NCBI GenBank assembly: GCA_023412805.1
Contig: JAEZRM010000022.1
Location: 1-25,008 of the forward strand
DNA: 25,008 nucleotides
Direction: 5' to 3'
Source of the DNA: Pseudomonadota bacterium
Lineage (GTDB): Bacteria; Pseudomonadota; Alphaproteobacteria; Rhizobiales; Hyphomicrobiaceae
Shown here: positions 7,129 to 13,962 of the stretch, piece after piece
How positions within the stretch are numbered: the stretch's first letter is position 1
How the letters are laid out: each line of letters starts with the position of its first letter
The notes under the pieces: generated by a model
What the model saw: the letters and a program-made list of their open reading frames with translations, nothing else
The model's database searches: none
Told to the model about the DNA's origin: nothing
Translations under genes and position numbers: made by a program

Positions 7129-7167
7129 ACATACGGCGATAATTGGAGAAGGCCCGTCAGGCCGCCG

Positions 7168-8190
7168 TCAGAGCTTCTGCAGCGCCTCGTATTGCTCTTT
7201 CGTCCAGTAGGCGAGACCGTCGGGCCCGAGATGCGCTGGAACGGCAACCTTGCGGAATGCCGCGCGATCAGGCCGTGTCACTGTCTTGCCGAGCTTCTCG
7301 AATTCAGCCGGAAGCTTCTGCTCGGAATCACGGATGGCGTCCGTGGACTTCGATGCAGCCTGCTGGAGCACGTCAGCGAAGATCTTCTTCTCGCCGTCAT
7401 TGAGTTTGCGTAGCAGCGGCTGCCCCAGCACGCTGACGAGCGACTCGGTGATATGCCCGGTGAGGTGAATATATTTCTGCACCTCGTAGAACTTCTTCGC
7501 GAGAATGGTTGGTAGCGGATTTTCCTGACCGTCGACCGTTCCTTGCTGGAGTGCGAGATAGACTTCGGCGAAGGCGATCGGCGTGGCGTTGGCGCCATAG
7601 ATCTTCGCAAACATAACGTAGAGGGGCGCCTGCGGCACGCGCAGCTTCATGCCCTTCATGTCGTCGGGGCTCTTGAGCTCCTTGTTGGAGGTCATGTGAC
7701 GCTCACCGTAGTAGGTCAGCGCGACGATACGGTGGCCGGTCTTCTTCTCGTAGCCGTCCGAGAGATCCTTGAAGAGGCCCGAGCCGCGATAGGCCTTCCA
7801 GTGATCGAAGTCGCGGAAGATATAGGGGCAGTTGGAAATTGAGAGCGGACGGTGCACGCCCCCGACGAATGCCGCGCCCGTATAGATGATGTCCACCGTG
7901 CCGAGCCCAAGGCCTTCGTTGATCTGCGGCTCGTTGCCGAGTTGTGAGGCCGGAAAGACCTGGATTTCGTACTTACCGTTCGTCTGCTTTTTGATCTCCT
8001 CGGCCGCCCAGAGCGCCTCGGTGTGATAGGGCTCGCTCACCTCGTAGACATGGGCCCACTTGAGAACGGTCGGCTTGGCCTGGGCAATGGCCGGTGAGGC
8101 AACGCCGACAAGGGTGCCGGCGGCGCCGACAGAAGCTGCGGTGCCAATAAAGCGACGGCGGGTCATCCCGCCCGATTTAGGGGTGGTCAT
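7168..8190 (-). CDS. dctP: TRAP transporter substrate-binding protein (DctP-like)
   Basis: A 340-residue periplasmic binding protein that captures the substrate for the dctQM permease. Its N-terminus is a twin-arginine signal, TRRRFIG at residues 10-16, followed by a hydrophobic stretch ending SPAIA, with likely cleavage after Ala36. Tat export of TRAP binding proteins is known but less common than Sec export. DctP-family features include LKWAHVYEVSEPYH (43-56), MKLRVPQAPLY (181-191) with the substrate-binding Arg184, and LQQGTVDGQENP (214-225). The DctP family often binds C4-dicarboxylates or sugar acids; specificity cannot be read from sequence alone. GGGAGAA lies about 11 bases before ATG 8190. 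It is the first gene of the dctPQM unit. Confidence 0.94.
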   Translation of the reverse strand: MTTPKSGGMTRRRFIGTAASVGAAGTLVGVASPAIAQAKPTVLKWAHVYEVSEPYHTEALWAAEEIKKQTNGKYEIQVFPASQLGNEPQINEGLGLGTVDIIYTGAAFVGGVHRPLSISNCPYIFRDFDHWKAYRGSGLFKDLSDGYEKKTGHRIVALTYYGERHMTSNKELKSPDDMKGMKLRVPQAPLYVMFAKIYGANATPIAFAEVYLALQQGTVDGQENPLPTILAKKFYEVQKYIHLTGHITESLVSVLGQPLLRKLNDGEKKIFADVLQQAASKSTDAIRDSEQKLPAEFEKLGKTVTRPDRAAFRKVAVPAHLGPDGLAYWTKEQYEALQKL

Positions 8191-8507
8191 TAGGCATTTT
8201 CTCCCAAGGGTTCAGACTGATCGAGGTGTCAGGCTTATGCTTTTTGGGCAGCCGCAGGTGCGATCGGGGACCGCTCCGTGAACTGCCGTATGCTGTTCCG
8301 CATATGCGCGGAGAATGCAGATAACGGCTGAATCGCGCTACTAGATTTTTGGAGGGGGCCGGCGGGACCGGGGATGCCGCCGGAGCATTGACTTGCCGCC
8401 CGGCGGGGCCATCTCTATGCTGTGCGCCGAATTGCGCCGGGAGGCACGGCGTCGCGCCTCCATCACCAACCAGCGCCCTACTAACCAAAGCGCCTTGAGG
8501 ATGAGCC
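8191..8507. other. Divergent intergenic region between dctP and grxD
   Basis: No gene is visible in these 317 bases, which must hold the promoters of the TRAP operon and grxD. The grxD promoter is clear (8393-8421). For dctP no convincing -35/-10 pair was found, but a perfect palindrome CGCATATGCG (8299-8308), inside TTCCGCATATGCGCGGAG, lies about 110 bases ahead of its start and is a candidate operator. Confidence 0.5.
8393..8421 (+). promoter_or_regulatory. grxD promoter
   Basis: TTGCCG (8393-8398) and TATGCT (8416-8421) are separated by 17 bases, a good housekeeping-type promoter. The expected transcript would start near 8428 and have a leader of about 80 bases before the grxD ATG. Confidence 0.6.
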
Positions 8508-8849
8508 ATGAGCGAGCAGGCAGTCCACGACTGGATCCGCAAGCAGATTTCTAGCAATGACGTGGTGCTTTTCATGAAGGGCACCAAGAACTTCCCGCAG
8601 TGCGGGTTCTCGGGTCAGGTTGCCCAGATCCTGCAGTACCTTGGCGTCGAGTACCAGGATGTGAACGTGCTCGAGGACATGGGCATCCGCGAGGGTATCA
8701 AGTCGTTCAGCGAATGGCCGACCATTCCGCAGCTTTACGTCAAGGGCGAGTTCGTCGGCGGCTGCGACATCATTCGCGAGATGTTCCAGGCCGGCGAGCT
8801 GCAGGAGCTGCTGGCCGACAAGGGCGTGACCCACACGGCGGTCGCCTGA
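8508..8849 (+). CDS. grxD: Monothiol glutaredoxin, Grx4/GrxD family
   Basis: A 113-residue single-domain glutaredoxin with the CGFS active site at Cys32-Ser35 (NFPQCGFSGQV). Also visible are the upstream Lys24 in FMKGTK, the WPTIPQLYVKGEFVGGCDI block that carries the cis-Pro and the glutathione-binding loop, and a normal C-terminus. CGFS glutaredoxins coordinate a glutathione-bound [2Fe-2S] cluster as a dimer or with BolA, and act in cluster delivery and iron sensing in the cytoplasm. GAGGA lies shortly before ATG 8508. It has its own promoter and a downstream terminator, so it is a single-gene unit separated from bolA by about 4.45 kb. Confidence 0.96.
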   Translation: MSEQAVHDWIRKQISSNDVVLFMKGTKNFPQCGFSGQVAQILQYLGVEYQDVNVLEDMGIREGIKSFSEWPTIPQLYVKGEFVGGCDIIREMFQAGELQELLADKGVTHTAVA

Positions 8850-8897
8850 ACGGCCATCCGCGTCCACGGGCGCGGGAGATTTGAACGTGATTTTGCC

Positions 8898-8937
8898 GCC
8901 GCCCGCTGACACAGTCCGCGGGCGGCGCTTTAGTTTA
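8898..8937 (+). terminator. Terminator after grxD
   Basis: GCCGCCCGC (8898-8906) pairs with GCGGGCGGC (8918-8926) in a 9-bp GC-rich stem with an 11-base loop. An interrupted T-rich tail (GCTTTAGTTT) follows. It lies in the 132-base gap between grxD and the PqiA-like gene. Confidence 0.65.
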
Positions 8938-8981
8938 ACCGGCACGGCGCCGGGCGGGCGCGGCAGGAGGCGAAGCGGGGC

Positions 8982-10124
8982 ATGACCACCACGCTCGAAC
9001 CGATCACGCAGCCAACGATACCGAGCGGGCGGGCGCGCCTCGTGCTCGGCGGGCGGCGCTTTCTCCTGAGCCTCGCGATCATCGGCGCCAGCATCTCGCT
9101 CGCGCTCGGCATCAGCCTACCCTCGATCAAGCTCACGAAGTTCTACTTCTTCTCGACCGAGTTCTCGCTGATCTCGACGGTTTGGACATTGATCCAGAGG
9201 AACCAGATCTTTCTCGGCGTGATCGTGCTGCTCTTCTCGATCGTGCTGCCGGTGTTCAAGATCCTCTACCTCGTGATCCTGACGACCATGCCGCTCGACG
9301 TGCTCCAGCGCCAGTACCGGCGGCTTCGCGCCCTCGAATGGCTCGGCAAGTGGTCCATGCACGATGTGCTCGTGCTCGCCCTCATGATCTTCTTCCTCAA
9401 GAGCCAGGGTATCTACGACGCGCGCAGCCTATCGGGCGTCTACTTCTTCACGGCGGCCGTGGTGTTCATGATCCTCGCCTATGCCTGGCTCAGCGTATTC
9501 GCGCTGGCGCCCATACGGGCCGAGCATCTGAGAGCCGAGCGGCATCGTCCGGTCGTTGGCGTCGGCGGGCGATCGGCCTTCAAGAATTTCATGCTGGCGC
9601 TGTTCATCCTGACGGCTGCCATCCTGTTCGCGCTCGGCGTGATCCTGCCGTCGATCCGCTTTACGACCATCTACGTGTGGACGAACGAGCATTCCATCGC
9701 GAGCATCATCTATGCGCTCTACCGCACGCAGGAGTACTTCCTCTCAGCCGTGATTGCGATTTTCTCGGTGGTGTTTCCGTTCCTGAAGCTGCTTTATCTG
9801 CTGACGCTGTGCCTCTCGCCGAACCTCTCCGAAGACTTCCGCCAGAAATCCCTCTCGACCATGGAGTGGCTGGGGCGCTACTCAATGACCGACGTCATGG
9901 TGCTCGCGCTCATGATTTTCTACATGAACTCCTCCGGATACATCGAGGCGCGGGTTCTGCCGGGCATTTACTGCTTCGCGGCCTCCGCGCTGATGACCAT
10001 GTTCGCTTATGGCTGGGCAAACTCGGCGCTGCCGCCCATGCGCGATCCTCCGCGGCCACTGCCCCCGGGGAACGGCATCGACCGGTGCAGCATGGAAGGC
10101 CGCCGCCCATCGCGGGTTGCTTGA
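8982..10124 (+). CDS. PqiA-like inner-membrane protein, two tandem PqiA domains
   Basis: A 380-residue membrane protein built from two similar halves, about 26-172 and 202-346. Each half has LPSI, then a long amphipathic stretch, FSIVLPVFKILYL or FSVVFPFLKLLYL, then EWLGKWSMHDVLVLALMIF or EWLGRYSMTDVMVLALMIF, and a final hydrophobic segment. This is the paraquat-inducible protein A fold, with about four membrane segments per repeat. PqiA works with the MCE protein PqiB and lipoprotein PqiC in lipid transport between the membranes. Classical PqiA carries Cys pairs of a zinc ribbon before each half; none is present here, and no pqiB or pqiC lies in the window. AGGAGG (8965-8970) precedes ATG 8982 by 11 bases. 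Confidence 0.85.
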   Translation: MTTTLEPITQPTIPSGRARLVLGGRRFLLSLAIIGASISLALGISLPSIKLTKFYFFSTEFSLISTVWTLIQRNQIFLGVIVLLFSIVLPVFKILYLVILTTMPLDVLQRQYRRLRALEWLGKWSMHDVLVLALMIFFLKSQGIYDARSLSGVYFFTAAVVFMILAYAWLSVFALAPIRAEHLRAERHRPVVGVGGRSAFKNFMLALFILTAAILFALGVILPSIRFTTIYVWTNEHSIASIIYALYRTQEYFLSAVIAIFSVVFPFLKLLYLLTLCLSPNLSEDFRQKSLSTMEWLGRYSMTDVMVLALMIFYMNSSGYIEARVLPGIYCFAASALMTMFAYGWANSALPPMRDPPRPLPPGNGIDRCSMEGRRPSRVA

Positions 10125-10188
10125 GGCGGTGTGAGGCGGCTAGCCTGTGAGCAAATCAGAACTACCGCTGGAAGCGAGAGGAAGGCCC

Positions 10189-11133
10189 ATGACCATCAAC
10201 CCGGATGCTGCCAAGGTCGTCGAGCTGATCATTGCCTCGGGACGTCCGCCGTATCCGACGATCGGGCATGAGGCGGCGCGGGAAATCTTCGTCGCCTCAC
10301 GGGCCATCCTCCAGCCCGACCCCTCGCCGGTCGGCGAGGTGCGTGACCTTTCTGCCACCGGACCTGCGGGTGAAATCCCGCTCCGTCTCTACCGCGGACA
10401 GGGCACGGATGCGAGTCGCCCACAGCCGACGCTCATCTACTATCATGGCGGCGGCTGGGTTCTCGGCAATCTCGAGAGCCACGATGGCGTGTGTCGCGAC
10501 ATTGCCAATGCAGCCCAGTGCACAGTGATCTCCGTCGACTACCGCTTGGCACCGGAAGCCAAGTTTCCCGCTGCGGCCGACGACTCGATCGCCGCTGCGC
10601 AATGGATCCATGACAACGCGGAAACGCTCGGCATCGACCGCAATCGCCTCGCCGTCGGCGGCGACAGTGCGGGCGGGAATCTCAGTGCGGTTGTCGCGCT
10701 TCACGCCCGCGACAACGGCGGCCCGAGCCTCAAGCTGCAGGTGCTGATCTATCCATCGGCAGACATGTCGAGCGTGTATCCCTCCTACGAGGAATTCGCC
10801 GAGCAGCTGCCGTTGACGCGGTCGACCATGGACTGGTTCGTCGATCTTTATCTGAAGCAGCGGGCGACGGATGCGAAGGATTGGCGCGCGTCACCGCTGC
10901 ACGCCAAGAGCCTTGCCGGTCTCCCGCCCGCATTCATCATTACGGCGGGCATGGACCCGCTGCGGGATGAGGGTGAGGAATTCGCGCGCGCGCTCATGAA
11001 GGCAGGCGTGGCCGTCGAGACCAAGCGCTTCGACGGTCAGATCCATGGCTTTCTCACCATGGGCCGCATTATCAAAGACTCGCAGGTGGCCATCGCTGAT
11101 ATTGCGACGGAACTGCGCAAGGCCTTTGCCTGA
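10189..11133 (+). CDS. Alpha/beta hydrolase, HSL (family IV) esterase/lipase
   Basis: A 314-residue hydrolase of the hormone-sensitive lipase family. HGGGW at 86-90 is the oxyanion-hole motif. The nucleophile Ser160 lies in GDSAGG, Asp256 in TAGMDPLRDEG, and His286 in QIHGF, completing the triad. DYRLAPEAKFPAA (117-129) is also typical. There is no signal peptide, so it is cytoplasmic, and it probably cleaves short-chain esters. ATG 10189 follows AGAGGAAGG with proper spacing and is preferred over the in-frame GTG at 10147. It begins 64 bases after the PqiA-like gene and may share its transcript. It converges on ndk with a hairpin between them. Confidence 0.92.
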   Translation: MTINPDAAKVVELIIASGRPPYPTIGHEAAREIFVASRAILQPDPSPVGEVRDLSATGPAGEIPLRLYRGQGTDASRPQPTLIYYHGGGWVLGNLESHDGVCRDIANAAQCTVISVDYRLAPEAKFPAAADDSIAAAQWIHDNAETLGIDRNRLAVGGDSAGGNLSAVVALHARDNGGPSLKLQVLIYPSADMSSVYPSYEEFAEQLPLTRSTMDWFVDLYLKQRATDAKDWRASPLHAKSLAGLPPAFIITAGMDPLRDEGEEFARALMKAGVAVETKRFDGQIHGFLTMGRIIKDSQVAIADIATELRKAFA

Positions 11134-11148
11134 AGTCGGAAACGAGAA

Positions 11149-11166
11149 GGCCCGCCGAAGCGGGCC
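11149..11166 (-). terminator. Terminator between the esterase and ndk
   Basis: GGCCCGC-CGAA-GCGGGCC is a 7-bp stem. On the minus strand the loop reads TTCG closed by C-G, the extra-stable tetraloop, followed by TTCTCGTTT. This fits termination of ndk best; it also lies just after the stop of the plus-strand esterase gene. Confidence 0.75.
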
Positions 11167-11176
11167 CTTAAGCTGC

Positions 11177-11599
11177 TTAGCCGACGATCTCTTCGGCCTT
11201 GAAGTTCAGAGCGATCTCGCGCTGGGCCGCCGCCGGGCTGTCCGAACCGTGGCTGGAGTTCTCGCCCTTCGAGCGGGCGAAGAGCTTTCGGATGGTACCC
11301 TCGTCCGCCTGGGCCGGGTCGGTTGCGCCCATGACCTCGCGGTACTTGGCGATCGCATTCTCGCCTTCGAGCACCTGCACGACGATGGGGCCCGACGTCA
11401 TGAACGCGCAGAGCTCACCGTAGAAGGGACGCGCGGCGTGCTCCTCGTAGAACTTCTCGGCCTGGGCCTTTGTCCAGCGTACGCGCTTCTGGCCGACGAT
11501 CCGGAGACCGGCTTTCTCGATCACGGCATTGATGGCGCCGGTGAGGTTGCGCTCGGTGGCGTCGGGCTTGATGATGGAGAATGTGCGCTCGATCGCCAT
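11177..11599 (-). CDS. ndk: Nucleoside diphosphate kinase
   Basis: A 140-residue enzyme, the standard length. It transfers the gamma-phosphate of ATP to nucleoside diphosphates through a phosphohistidine. Visible motifs are ERTFSIIKPDATERNLTG (residues 4-21), the nucleotide-binding FYEEHAARPFYGEL, MGATDPAQADEGTIRKLFA, and the active-site SSHGSDSPAAAQREI containing the catalytic His. The open frame runs upstream to 11791, but the ATG at 11599 starts exactly where the family does, and AGGAG lies seven bases before it. A 17-bp-spaced promoter is visible upstream and a stable terminator downstream, so it is probably monocistronic. Confidence 0.97.
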   Translation of the reverse strand: MAIERTFSIIKPDATERNLTGAINAVIEKAGLRIVGQKRVRWTKAQAEKFYEEHAARPFYGELCAFMTSGPIVVQVLEGENAIAKYREVMGATDPAQADEGTIRKLFARSKGENSSHGSDSPAAAQREIALNFKAEEIVG

Positions 11600-11647
11600 G
11601 AGGCGGCTCCTTGGATCTCGGTGTTGAAAGGGAAGGATGTGGCGCGG

Positions 11648-11676
11648 GTTATAGCGGCGCTGCAATGCGCCCACAA
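11648..11676 (-). promoter_or_regulatory. ndk promoter
   Basis: On the minus strand TTGTGG (11676-11671) and TATAAC (11653-11648) are separated by 17 bases, placing the start point about 40-45 bases ahead of the ndk ATG. It lies just inside the gap after the hypothetical gene that ends at 11712. Confidence 0.65.
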
Positions 11677-11711
11677 GACGGCCGGCAGCAGGCGGGCGAT
11701 CGGTCGCGCGC

Positions 11712-12002
11712 TCAGGCCGAGCCGCGGTCGGTACCGTACAGAATGCTGGAAAAGAGCTCGTGATTGACCGAGATGATATCCATGATGTCACAAGGTGCAG
11801 TCATCCCCGGGCTGCCATCAGCGTGCATGTACTGATAGCAATGCCGGCTCGCCGCCACCCAAAGGCCGATTTCCGTCTCCTCGTGAAATACGGCGACGCC
11901 GCCTTCTTTGCCCGGCATGAAGGTGAGCAGCGGCGCATGAACGCGGAATTCGCCGCGTAGCGCGCGCAATAGCTGATCGTCCCATGGACTCCAATGGCGC
12001 AT
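11712..12002 (-). CDS. Small hypothetical protein
   Basis: A 96-residue protein with no family I recognise. It has an aromatic, mixed composition (MRHWSPWDDQLLRALRGEF, then ETEIGLWVAASRHCYQYMHADG) and lacks a signal peptide or clear membrane segment, so it would be a small soluble protein. A run of G lies about eight bases before ATG 12002. The absence of a stronger coding gene on either strand over this stretch, and the plausible composition, favour it being real. It is upstream of ndk on the same strand, but ndk has its own promoter. The upstream region holds a repeated ATTGATTAA. Confidence 0.5.
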   Translation of the reverse strand: MRHWSPWDDQLLRALRGEFRVHAPLLTFMPGKEGGVAVFHEETEIGLWVAASRHCYQYMHADGSPGMTAPCDIMDIISVNHELFSSILYGTDRGSA

Positions 12003-12061
12003 ACGGGAATACCCCCAAGTCGTGCAATGCTGCTTTCATAACGCGTTGAAGACGGGCGTGC

Positions 12062-12121
12062 ATTGATTAATGGCCGGAAACCATACCCGCTCATCGCGCA
12101 CGCCAAGGTGAAATTGATTAA
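12062..12121. repeat. Repeated ATTGATTAA upstream of the hypothetical gene
   Basis: ATTGATTAA occurs at 12062-12070 (followed by TGGC) and at 12113-12121 (followed by AATGGC), 51 bases apart, in the gap between two minus-strand genes. The repeat is AT-rich against a GC-rich background, so it may be a pair of regulator half-sites; no known motif is assigned. Confidence 0.4.
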
Positions 12122-12203
12122 AATGGCGGCTTACGTCACCTCACTTGAGTGTGGCTCGAACTCGACGATGCACTGCGCGTGCGCATTGATATCAGAGTGA
12201 CAA

Positions 12204-13178
12204 TCAAGGTCCGGCCTCCCGCATCTGAGCGAAGAAGTTGCGCTTCCAGTCGCGGCGCGCGCTTCGCCGCGGCGTTGCCTCAGGAGGTGTCGTACGGGCT
12301 GCATGCCCGGCTTGATCGGGCAGCACGGTCGAGGGCGATGGCTGGCCGAGATCGCCGACGATGCTTCCGGCCCTTGCCGTATGCGGGCCGCGCAATACCG
12401 CCGGAGCAGTCGGGTCGCGTGGATCAATGCCGGCACGCAGCGGATCCACCGGGGCCGCGCCGAGGCCCATGCGGTCCTGGCTGATGACGTCCTGGCTCAA
12501 TGGGAGGACGCTATCATCATCGTCCGCCTGATCCGCGGCCCGCTCGGCGGCACGGTAGGGCTGAGCCGCACTCACATTTCGGCTCTCGATGGGCTGGTTT
12601 GCGGTCCGAGTGCCGCTGCGCACACGTGGCATTTCCGGCGCTGCGGCAGCGCGGCCCGAGGGACGTCGTGCCGGGGGCGTTGCGGCGCGCTCAGGTGTGA
12701 ACTCGGCTGGCGCGGCCATGGGCACGATACGTGCGGGCTGTCGCGAGGCCGTCTCGCGATCGCGCGCCGTGCAAACATGGCTCGTCTGACTGCGGGCGAG
12801 CGCCAGCATGATGTAGTCGGGCGTCTCGACGGGCCGCAGGATGCGCACGCGCTCCCCGAGGGCCTGCATGGCCTGCTGGGTCTCCAGCGACCATCGGCCG
12901 TCCACGGCGCCGCCATAGCAGCCGAGGCGCAGAAGCTCGCTCTGGATCTGTTGAACGAGGCGTACGCCCGCATCTACCCTGGGGGCCGCCGGCTCTTCCG
13001 CTGCGACGGGGACGACAGTGGCAGCATATCCGCTCTCGACTGGAGCGCTCGCGGCGACTTTCGGGCTGGGGCTCAACGACATGCCGGCCGAAGGCGTCTC
13101 GGGTGGCAGTGGTGCCAGCAGATAAGCCAGGGCACCAAAGGCGCCCAGCGCCCCCACGAGGCCCGTGGTCTTGCTCAT
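12204..13178 (-). CDS. Envelope protein with peptidoglycan-binding-like domain
   Basis: A 324-residue protein. Residues 1-25 form a hydrophobic N-terminal segment (LVGALGAFGALAYLLAPL), a membrane anchor or uncleaved signal. Residues about 72-137 contain VQQIQSELLRLGCYGGAVDGRW and ETPDYIMLALAR, resembling the peptidoglycan-binding-like module found in Rhizobiales envelope proteins, including the paired Cys (Cys87 and Cys136). The rest is Ala/Pro/Arg-rich and probably disordered, ending in a basic RRDWKRNFFAQMREAGP. The likely location is the periplasmic face of the inner membrane. The function is not known; the domain is thought to bind cell wall. No strong ribosome-binding site is seen before ATG 13178. 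Confidence 0.72.
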   Translation of the reverse strand: MSKTTGLVGALGAFGALAYLLAPLPPETPSAGMSLSPSPKVAASAPVESGYAATVVPVAAEEPAAPRVDAGVRLVQQIQSELLRLGCYGGAVDGRWSLETQQAMQALGERVRILRPVETPDYIMLALARSQTSHVCTARDRETASRQPARIVPMAAPAEFTPERAATPPARRPSGRAAAAPEMPRVRSGTRTANQPIESRNVSAAQPYRAAERAADQADDDDSVLPLSQDVISQDRMGLGAAPVDPLRAGIDPRDPTAPAVLRGPHTARAGSIVGDLGQPSPSTVLPDQAGHAARTTPPEATPRRSARRDWKRNFFAQMREAGP

Positions 13179-13512
13179 CGGACAGTTCCCTACGCGCTAC
13201 AAAGTGACGGATCTCAGGTCCGAAGCAGGGCGCCGATTTCACCGCGCGCCCATCACCGGAAGGCCCCTACACGACGGCCCACCAGTAAGACGTAAACATA
13301 AGCAATAAGGTTCAAACTACCCAGCCTTTAGCCACATCACAATTTACGGAACTGCAGCTTGGTTCACGGCTGTTGCTGAACGGCAGCAGATTTGAATTGC
13401 GGCGACGGGTGTGCCAGATGCGAACAGAGCATCTTGATACAGAGGAATCTGATATAAGAGCCTGCGGCACCCGAAAGCTCGGTTGGCGCGCACCCATCCA
13501 GGGAGGTGGCTC
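13179..13512. other. Divergent intergenic region; promoter of the small glycine-rich protein
   Basis: No gene is seen in these 334 bases. An extended -10, TG-A-TATAAG (13450-13458), lies 55 bases before the ATG at 13513 and is the best promoter candidate. GTTCA-N10-TGAAC (13362-13381) is an inverted repeat further upstream. For the minus-strand gene no clear promoter was found. Confidence 0.45.
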
Positions 13513-13800
13513 ATGGATCTCGCTCTTATCATTCAGCTCATCAGCGGTGCGATCGGTGGCAACGTTGCCGGTGCGGCTCTCAAGGAGAAGTCGCTCGGTG
13601 TCCTCGGCAACTCTCTGGCGGGCCTCGTCGGGGGTGGGCTTGGCGGCCAAATCCTGCAGGCGCTGCTCGGCGTTGGAACAGCCACTGCGGGCAGCGGCCT
13701 GGATCTGGGCGCCATCATCTCGCAAATAGCCGGCGGCGGTGTGGGTGGAGCCGTGCTCATGGCTATCGTCGGGATACTCAAGCAGAACTTTGCGAAGTAG
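13513..13800 (+). CDS. Small glycine-rich membrane-associated protein
   Basis: A 95-residue, strongly hydrophobic, glycine-rich protein (LIIQLISGAIGGNVAGAAL, GGGLGGQILQALLG, AGGGVGGAVLMAIVGIL). The regularly spaced glycines resemble glycine-zipper membrane helices, and there are two to three candidate membrane segments. Similar small proteins are common and uncharacterised in Alphaproteobacteria; occasional labels as an enzyme for such proteins have no support in the sequence. GGGAGGTGG lies four bases before ATG 13513, an unusually strong ribosome-binding site that suggests high expression. It lies upstream of guaA with a 162-base gap and its own promoter. Confidence 0.8.
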   Translation: MDLALIIQLISGAIGGNVAGAALKEKSLGVLGNSLAGLVGGGLGGQILQALLGVGTATAGSGLDLGAIISQIAGGGVGGAVLMAIVGILKQNFAK

Positions 13801-13867
13801 CATTCGCCGGGACTTGCCTATTTTTCGATCCGCCCGCGGCGCTGTACGGGGTGCGGTGAGGGGACGC

Positions 13868-13896
13868 TTGACCCATGGCCGGGCGGGTGCTGTATC
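13868..13896 (+). promoter_or_regulatory. Possible guaA promoter
   Basis: TTGACC (13868-13873) and TGTATC (13891-13896) have a 17-base spacer and lie about 70 bases ahead of the guaA start. The -35 is good and the -10 weak. No purine-type riboswitch was recognised in the leader. Confidence 0.4.
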
Positions 13897-13962
13897 GGGC
13901 GGCACGGACATGCAACCGATTCCCGCTCGCCAAATCCTGTCGGAAAGCGCCGAGACCCTTAG

